Below are positions 56,596 through 64,000 of a stretch of 64,000 bases of DNA, piece after piece. Below the pieces are notes generated by a model. The model ran no database searches and was not told the DNA's origin. It saw only the letters and a program-made list of their open reading frames with translations. Origin of the DNA: Bos javanicus (Eukaryota > Chordata > Mammalia > Artiodactyla > Bovidae); assembly GCF_032452875.1 (NCBI RefSeq), contig NW_026893690.1:310001-374000 (forward strand). The letters run 5' to 3'. Made by a program: the position numbers and the translations under genes. Position 1 is the stretch's first letter; the number at the start of each line of letters is the position of its first letter.

Positions 56596-56735
56596 CTGAG
56601 CTGCGTGATTCCTGTCTGCTCATCTGCTTGACAATTGCCAGCTGAGCAGCATGATTCCTCACAGCTGAGTTCCATGATTATTGCCTGCTGACTGTTTGAT
56701 TCGTGCCTACTCAGCTCTTTGTTTATTGCCTCCAG
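56596..56735 (+). repeat. HOR spacer copy 17 (unit 18), GATTCCTGTC variant
   Basis: 140 bp, allele T. Part A reads GATTCCTGTCTGCTC, sharing CCTG with spacer copy 13 and with the expanded spacer. Confidence 0.92.
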
Positions 56736-59700
56736 AGGCACATGATCAGTGTATGATAGCAAACATGATCAGCGCATGATCAGTCACATGATCAGCGCCA
56801 TTAAGTCACGTGATCACTACATGATAGTCATGTGATCAGTCCATGCTCAGTCACGGTATCAGTGCATGATCAGCCACGTGATCAGTGCATGATAGCCACG
56901 TGATCAGTGCATGATAGCCACGTGATCAGTGCATGATCAGCCACGTGATCAGTGCATGATAGCTACGTGATCAGTGATGATTAGTCACGTGATCAGTGCA
57001 TGATCAGGCACGTGATCAGTGCATGATCAGCCACGTGATCAGTGCATGATAGCCACGTGATCAGTGCATGATCAGTCACGTGACCAGTACATGTTAGCTA
57101 CATGATCATTGCATGATCAGCCACGTGAGTAGTGCATGATAGCCACGTGATCAGTGCATGATCAGTCACGTGATCAGTGCATGATCAGTCACGTGATCAG
57201 TGCATGATCAGGCACGTGATCAGTGCATGATCAGCCACGTGATCAGTGCATGATCAGCCACGTGATCAGTGCATGATCAATTACGTGATCAGTGCATGAT
57301 CAGTCACGTGATCAGTACATGATACCTACGTGATCAGTGCATGATCAGCCACGTGATCAGTGCATGATAGCCATGTGATCAGTGCATGATCAGTCACGTG
57401 ATCAGTGCATGATCAGTCACGTGATCAGTGCATGATCAATTACGTGATCAGTGCATGATCAGTCACGTGACCAGTATATGGTAGCTACGTGATCATTGCA
57501 TGATCAGCCACGTGAGCAGTGCATGATAGCCACGTGATCAGTGCATGATCAGTTTCGTGATCAGTGTATGATCAGCCACGTGATCAGTGCATGATAGCCA
57601 CGTGATCAGTGCATGATCTGTCACGTGATCAGTGTATGATCATCCACGTGATCAGTGCATGGGCAGTCACGTGATCAGTGCATGATATAGACGTGATCAG
57701 TGCATGATCAGTCACGTGATCAGTGCATGATCAGCCACGTGATCAGTGCATGATAGCCACGTGATCAGTGCATGATAGCCAGTGATCAGTGCATGATCAG
57801 TCACGTGATCAGTGCATGATCAGCCACGTGATCAGTGCATGATAGCCACGTGATCAGTGCATGATCAGTTACGTGATCAGTGCATGATCAGTCACGTGAC
57901 CAGTACATGGTAGCTACGTGATCATTGCATGATCAGCCACGTGAGCAGTGCATGATAGCCACGTGATGTCTGCATGATCAGTTACATGTACAGTGTATGA
58001 TCAGCCACGTGATCAGTGCATGATATCCAGGTGATCAGTGCATGATAGCCACGTGATCAGTGCATGATTAGTCACGTGATCAGTGCATGATCAGGCACGT
58101 GATCAGTGCATGATCAGCCACGTGATCAGTGCATGATAGCCACGTGATCAGTGCATGATCAGTCACGTGATCAGTGCATGATCAGTCACGTGATCAGTGC
58201 ATGATCAGCCACGTGATCAGTGCATGATCAATTACGTGATCAGTGCATGATCAGTCGTGATCAGTGCATGTAGCTACGTGATCATTGCATGATCAGCCAC
58301 GTGATCAGTGCATGATAGCCACGTGATCAGTGCATGATCAGTCACGTGATCAGTGCATGATCAGTCACGTGATCAGTGCATGATCAATTACATGATCAGT
58401 GCATGATCAGTCACGTGACCAGTACATTTTAGCTACGTGATCATTGCATGATCAGCCACGTGATCAGTGCATGATAGCCACGTGATCAGTGCATGATCAG
58501 CTACATGATCAGTGCATGATCAGCCACGTGATCAGTGCATGATCAGTCACGTGATCAGTGCATGATCAGCCATGTGATCAGTGCATGATACCACGTGATC
58601 AGTGCATGATCAGTCACGTGATCAGTGCATGACAGGCACATGATCAGTGCATGATATCCACGTGATCAGTGCATGATAGCCACGTGATCAGTGCATGATC
58701 AGTCACGTGATCAGTGCATGATCAGTCACGTGATCAGTGCATGATCAGTCACGTGATCAGTGCATGATCATTTACGTGATCAGTGCATGATCAGTCACGT
58801 GACCAGTATATGGTTGCTACGTGATCATTGCATGATCAGCCACGTGAGCAGTGCATGATAGCCACGTGATCAGTGCATGATCAGTTACGTGATCAGTGTA
58901 TGATCAGCCACGTGATCAGTGCATGAGTGCCACGTGATCAGTGCATGATCAGTCACGTGATCAGTGCATGATCAGTCATGTGACCAGTACATGGTAGCTG
59001 CGTGATCAGTGCATGATCAGCCACGTGATCAGTGCATGATAGCCACGTGATCAGTGCATGATCAGCCACGTGATCAGTGCATGATCAGCCACGTGATCAG
59101 TGCATGATCAGCCACGTGATCAGTGCATGATCAGTCACGTGATCAGTGCATGATCAGCCACGTGATCAGTGCATGATCAATTACGTGATCAGTGCATGAT
59201 CAGTCACGTGACCAGTACATGGTAGCTACGTGATCAGTGCATGATAGCCACGTGATCAGTGCATGATAGCCACGTGATCAGTGCATGATCAGTCACGTGA
59301 TACATGATCAGCCACGTGATCAGTGCATGATAGTCACGTGATCAGTGCATGATAGTCACGTGATCAGTGATGATCAGACTCGTGATCAGTGCATGATCAG
59401 CCACGTGATCAGTGCATGATAGCCACGTGATCAGTGCATGATCAGTCACGTGATCAGTGCATGATCAGTCACGTGATCAGTGCATGATCAGCCACGTGAT
59501 CAGTGCATGATCAATTACGTGATCAGTGCATGATCAGTCACGTGACCAGTATATGGTAGCTACGTGATCATTGCATGATCAGCCACGTGATCAGTGCATG
59601 ATAGTCACGTGATGTGTGCATGATCAGTTACGTGAGCAGTGTATGATCAGCCACGTGATCAGTGCATGATAGCCACGTGATCAGTGCATGATCAGTTACG

Positions 59701-59873
59701 TGATCAGTGCATGATCAGCCACGTGATCAGTGCATGATCAGACACGTGATCAGTGTATGATCAGCCACGTGATCAGTGCATGATAGTCACGTGATCAGTG
59801 CATGATCATTCACGTGATCAGTGTATGATCAGCCATGTGAACAGTGCATGGGCAGTCACGTGATCAGGGCATA
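56596..59873 (+). repeat. HOR unit 18, 3278 bp (copy of unit 14)
   Basis: Length close to unit 14 (3275 bp), about 12,585 bp downstream of it. Shares GTGATACATGATCAG near 59300 with unit 14. Monomers are closer to consensus than in the central units. Confidence 0.92.
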
Positions 59874-60013
59874 CTGAGCTGCGTGATTACTGTCTGCTCA
59901 TCTGCTTGACAATTGCCAGCTGAGCAGCATGATTCCTCACAGCTGAGTTCCATGATTATTGCCTGCTGACTGTTTGATTCGTGCCTACTCAGCTCTTTGT
60001 TTATTGCCTCCAG
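59874..60013 (+). repeat. HOR spacer copy 18 (unit 19)
   Basis: Three-part 140-bp spacer, allele T, GATTACTGTCTG form. Confidence 0.92.
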
Positions 60014-61575
60014 AGGCACATGATCAGTGTATGATAGCAAACATGATCAGCGCATGATCAGTCACATGATCAGCGCCATTAAGTCACGTGATCACTACAT
60101 GATAGTCATGTGATCAGTCCATGCTCAGTCACGGTATCAGTGCATGATCAGCCACGTGATCAGTGCATGATAGCCACGTGATCAGTGCATGATCAGCCAC
60201 GTGATCAGTGCATGATCAGCCACGTGATCAGTGCATGATAGCTACGTGATCAGTGCATGATCAGTCACGTGATCAGTGCATGATCAGGCACGTGATCAGT
60301 GCATGATCAGCCACGTGATCAGTGCATGATAGCCACGTGATCAGTGCATGATCAGTCACGTGACCAGTACATGTTAGCTACATGATCATTGCATGATCAG
60401 CCACGTGATAGTGCATGATAGCCACGTGATCAGTGCATGATCAGTCACGTGATCAGTGCATGATCAGTCACGTGATCAGTGCATGATCAGGCACGTGATC
60501 AGTGCATGATCAGTCACGTGATCAGTGCATGATCAGCCACGTGATCAGTGCATGATCAGCCACGTGATCAGTGCATGATCAATTACGTGATCAGTGCATG
60601 ATCAGTCACGTGATCAGTGCATGATACCACGTGATCATTGCATGATCAGCCACGTGATCAGTGCATGATAGCCACGTGATCAGTGCATGATCAGTCACGT
60701 GATCAGTGCATGATCAGTCACGTGATCAGTGCATGATCAATTACGTGATCAGTGCATGATCAGTCACGTGACCAGTACATGGTAGCTACGTGATCATTGC
60801 ATGATCAGCCACGTGATCAGTGCATGATAGCCACGTGATCAGTGCATGATCAGTCACGTGATCAGTGCATGATCAGCCACGTGATCAGTGCATGATAGCC
60901 ACGTGATCAGTGCATGATCAGTCACGTGATCAGTGTATGATCATCCACGTGATCAGTGCATGATCAGTCACGTGATCAGTGCATGATATAGACGTGATCA
61001 GTGCATGATCAGTCACGTGATCAGTGCATGATCAGCCACGTGATCAGTGCATGATAGCCACGTGATCAGTGCATGATAGCCACGTGATCAGTGCATGATC
61101 AGTCACGTGATCAGTGCATGATCAGCCACGTGATCAGTGCATGATAGCCACGTGATCAGTGCATGATCAGTCACGTGATCAGTGCATGATCAGTCACGTG
61201 ATCAGTGCATGATCAGTCACGTGATCAGTGCATGATCAGCCACGTGATCAGTGCATGATCAGTCACGTGATCAGTGCATGATAGCCACGTGATCAGTGCA
61301 TGATCAGTCACGTGATCAGTGCATGATCAGCCACGTGATCAGTGCATGATAGCCACGTGATCAGTGCATGATCAGTCACGTGATCAGTGCATGATCAGCC
61401 ACGTGATCAGTGCATGATCAGCCACGTGATCAGTGCATGACAATTACGTGATCAGTGCATGATCAGCCACGTGATCAGTGCATGATAGCCACGTGATCAG
61501 TGCATGATCAGTCACGTGATCAGTGTATGATCAGCCACGTGAACAGTGCATGCTCAGTCACGTGATCAGGGCCTG
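59874..61575 (+). repeat. HOR unit 19, truncated to 1702 bp
   Basis: Roughly the first 1.2 kb of an HOR unit is followed by only about 0.45 kb before the next spacer, so about 1.6 kb of internal sequence is missing. From about 61020 to 61550 the monomers are nearly all consensus. Known marker monomers such as GCCAGTGATC and GATGTCTGCATG are absent. Confidence 0.88.
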
Positions 61576-61802
61576 CTGAGCTGCGTGATTACTGTCTGCT
61601 CATCTGCTTGACAATTGCCAGCTGAGCTGCACGATTCCTGCCTGTCATCTGCTTGACAATTGCCAGCTGTGCTGCGTAATTCCTGCCTGCTCAGCTGCTT
61701 GATTATTGCCAGCTGAGCAGCATGATTTCTCACAGCTGAGTTCCATGATTATTGCCTGCTGACTGATTCGTGCCTACTCAGCTCTTTTTTCATTGCCTCC
61801 AG
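61576..61802 (+). repeat. Expanded HOR spacer: five 44-46 bp units
   Basis: The 227 bp divide into A (61576-61621), A2 (61622-61666), A3 (61667-61712), B (61713-61758) and C (61759-61802). A2 and A3 are diverged copies of A absent from the other 18 spacers. A3 aligned to two consensus monomers matches at 28 of 46 positions. C contains CTTTTTTCATTGCC in place of CTTTGTTTATTGCC, and the spacer is preceded by GGGCCTG. This copy either keeps an older, longer spacer or expanded locally. Confidence 0.92.
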
Positions 61803-64000
61803 AGGCACATGATCAGTGTATGATACCAAACATGATCAGCACATGATCAGTCACATGATCAGTGCATGATAAGCCACGTGATCAGTGCATGATCAGTCAC
61901 GTGATCAGTGCATGATCAGTCACGTGATCAGTACATGGTAGCTGCGTGATCATTGCATGATCAGCCACGTGATCAGTGCATGATAGCCACGTGATCAGTG
62001 CATGATCAGTCACGTGATCAGTGCATGATCAGCCACGTGATCAGTGCATGATCAGTCACGTGATCAGTGCATGATCAGTCACGTGACCAGTACATGGTAG
62101 CTACGTGATCATTGCATGATCAGCCACGTGATCAGTGCATGATAGCCACGTGATCAGTGCATGATCAGCCACGTGATCAGTGCATGATCAGTCACGTGAT
62201 CAGTGTGATCAGCCACGTGATCAGTGCATGATCAGTCACGTGATCAGTGCATGATCAGCCACGTGATCAGTGCATGATCAATCACGTGATCAGTGCATGA
62301 TCAGTCACGTGATCAGTGCATGGTAGCTACGTGATCAGTGCATGATCAGCCACGTGATCAGTGCATGATAGCCACGTGATCAGTGCATGATCAGTCACGT
62401 GATCAGTGCATGATCAGCCACGTGATCAGTGCATGATCAGTCACGTGATCAGTGCATGATAGCTACGTGATCAGTGCATGATCAGCCACGTGATCAGTGC
62501 ATGATAGCCACGTGATCAGTGCATGATCAGTCACGTGATCAGTGCATGATCAGTCACGTGATCAGTGCATGATCAGCCACGTGATCAGTGCATGATCAAT
62601 TACGTGATCAGTGCATGATCAGTCACGTGATCAGTGCATGATAGCTACGTGATCAGTGCATGATCAGCCACGTGATCAGTGCATGATAGCCACGTGATCA
62701 GTGCATGATCAGCACGTGATCAGTGCATGATCAGCCACGTGATCAGTGCATGATCAGCCACGTGATCAGTGCATGATCAGCCACGTGATCAGTGCATGAT
62801 ACCACGTGATCAGTGCATGATCAGTCACGTGATCAGTGCATGATCAGCCACGTGATCAGTGCATGACATCACGTGATCAGTGCATGATAGCCACGTGATC
62901 AGTGCATGATCAGTCACGTGATCAGTGCATGATCAGTCACGTGATCAGTGCATGATCAGTCACGTGATCAGTGCATGATTGCTACGTGATCATTGCATGA
63001 TCAGCCACGTGATCAGTGCATGATAGCCACGTGATCAGTGCATGATCAGTCACGTGATCAGTGCATGATCAGTCACGTGATCAGTGCATGATCAGCCACG
63101 TGATCAGTGCATGATAGCCACGTGATCAGTGCATGATCAGTCACGTGATCAGTGCATGATCAGGCACGTGATCAGTGCATGATCAGCCACGTGATCAGTG
63201 CATGATAGCCACGTGATCAGTGCATGATCAGTCACGTGATCAGTGCATGATCAGTCACGTGACCAGTACATGGTAGCTACGTGATCATTGCATGATCAGC
63301 CACGTGATCAGTGCATGATAGCCACGTGATCAGTGCATGATCAGTCACGTGATCAGTGCATGATCAGTCACGTGATCAGTGCATGATCAGCCACGTGATC
63401 AGTGCATGATCAGCCACGTGATCAGTGCATGATAGCCACGTGATCAGTGCATGATCAGTCACGTGATAGTGCATGATCAGCCACGTGATCAGTGCATGAT
63501 CAGTCACGTGATCAGTGCATGATAGCCACGTGATCAGTGCATGATTAGTCACGTGATCAGTGCATGATCAGTTACGTGATCAGTGTATGATCAGCCACGT
63601 GATCAGTGCATGATAGCCACGTGATCAGTGCATGATCAGTCACGTGATCAGTGCATGATCAGTCACGTGACCAGTACATGATTCTACGTGATCATTGCAT
63701 GATCAGCCACGTGAGCAGTGCATGATAGCCACGTGATCAGTGCATGATCAGTCACGTGATCAGTGCATGATCAGTCACGTGAACAGTGCATGATCATTTA
63801 CGTGATCAGTGCATGATCAGTCACGTGACCAGTATATGGTAGCTACGTGATCATTGCATGATCAGCCACGTGAGCAGTGCATGATAGCCACGTGATGTGT
63901 GCATGATCAGTTACGTGAGCAGAGTATGATCAGCCACGTGATCAGTGCATGAGTGCCACGTGATCAGTGCATGATCAGTCACGTGACAGGTGTGTGATCA
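61576..64000 (+). repeat. HOR unit 20, 3' incomplete, near-consensus
   Basis: The unit begins with an expanded spacer and continues in HOR phase to the window end: GAGCAGAGTATG near 63917 and CATGAGTGCC near 63947 match positions near +2340 to +2380 of unit 13. Fewer derived markers occur than in central units, and many stretches are pure consensus monomers. The last bases (63978-64000) read CACGTGACAGG then TGTGTGATCA, which departs from all other copies at this phase. Confidence 0.88.

Larger units (their letters stand above)
1..64000 (+). repeat. Satellite array of 22-23 bp monomers, whole window
   Basis: The window is a head-to-tail array of one monomer. The consensus is CACGTGATCAGT followed by GCATGATCAGT or GCATGATCAGC (23 bp); a common 22-bp form ends GCATGATAGC through loss of one C. 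The two parts of the monomer match each other over (C/T)(A/G)TGATCAGT-like sequence, so the 23-mer is an old duplication of an 11-12 bp unit. All monomers run in the same orientation; I saw no inverted blocks. Common order is a triplet of the C, TAGC and T forms (23+22+23 = 68 bp). GC content is near 50 percent. No reading frame stays open because TGA occurs twice per monomer on each strand and 23 is not divisible by 3. Thousands of copies plus a long-range higher-order period indicate eukaryotic satellite DNA. Species and family name are not determined. Confidence 0.97.

Noticed and set aside
1..64000. CRISPR array
   Set aside because: Repeats are directly abutting with no variable spacers, and the higher-order period is kilobases long.
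1..64000. Plasmid iterons or a GATC-rich bacterial origin
   Set aside because: 22-23 bp repeats and dense GATC resemble iterons or oriC, but thousands of copies over 64 kb with HOR structure and no replication gene do not fit.
1..64000. CENP-B box
   Set aside because: I found no TTCG...CGGG-type 17-mer in the monomers or spacer.
1..64000. Telomeric repeat, rRNA or tRNA genes
   Set aside because: No TTAGGG-like runs and no segment resembling conserved RNA gene sequence were seen.
1..64000. Repetitive protein gene
   Set aside because: Monomer length is not a multiple of 3 and TGA stops recur in every frame on both strands.

Overview
The whole 64 kb window is one tandem-repeat (satellite) array. 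I find no protein-coding gene, RNA gene or transposon. The basic monomer is 22-23 bp: CACGTGATCAGT followed by GCATGATCAGT or GCATGATCAGC (23 bp), or by GCATGATAGC (22 bp). It is itself two related halves of 12 and 11 bp. Roughly 2,700 head-to-tail copies lie in one orientation. Monomer length is not a multiple of 3 and TGATCA puts TGA on both strands, so all six frames close every few dozen bases.

Above the monomer there is a higher-order repeat (HOR) of about 3.30 kb (about 144 monomers). Its landmark is a 140-bp spacer, found 19 times at 2075, 5368, 8669, 11975, 18193, 21491, 24798, 28103, 31405, 34705, 37997, 41233, 44011, 47286, 50588, 53818, 56596, 59874 and 61576. The spacer looks unique but consists of three 46-48 bp units that align in register with two diverged 23-bp monomers, so it appears to be an old relic of the same sequence. 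Downstream of each spacer lie about 125 bp of moderately diverged monomers, then near-consensus monomers. About ten GCTACGTG-type marker monomers per unit, in fixed order, give an intermediate layer that keeps register even where the spacer is missing.

Layout: 1-2074 is the 3' part of a unit. 2075-11974 holds three regular units of 3293-3306 bp. 11975-18192 is two units with the spacer between them deleted (about 386 bp lost near 15.1-15.2 kb). 18193-37996 holds six regular units that carry the most derived variants. In 37997-59873 the unit lengths 3236, 2778, 3275 recur as 3230, 2778, 3278 at an offset of about 12,585 bp, with shared rare variants, so a multi-unit block was duplicated. 59874-61575 is a 1.7-kb truncated unit, and 61576-64000 is a near-consensus unit with an expanded five-part spacer. 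The array continues beyond the left edge and probably beyond the right.

The organism is a eukaryote, judged from the satellite organisation; I cannot place the species or name the satellite family. Any function would come from the DNA itself: thousands of palindromic CACGTG E-boxes (each with one CpG), TGATCA palindromes and, if the plus strand is transcribed, UGCAUG motifs. A bHLH-binding, centromeric/heterochromatic or RNA-sponge role is inference only. Recent unequal exchange, gene conversion and block duplication are visible directly in the copy structure.
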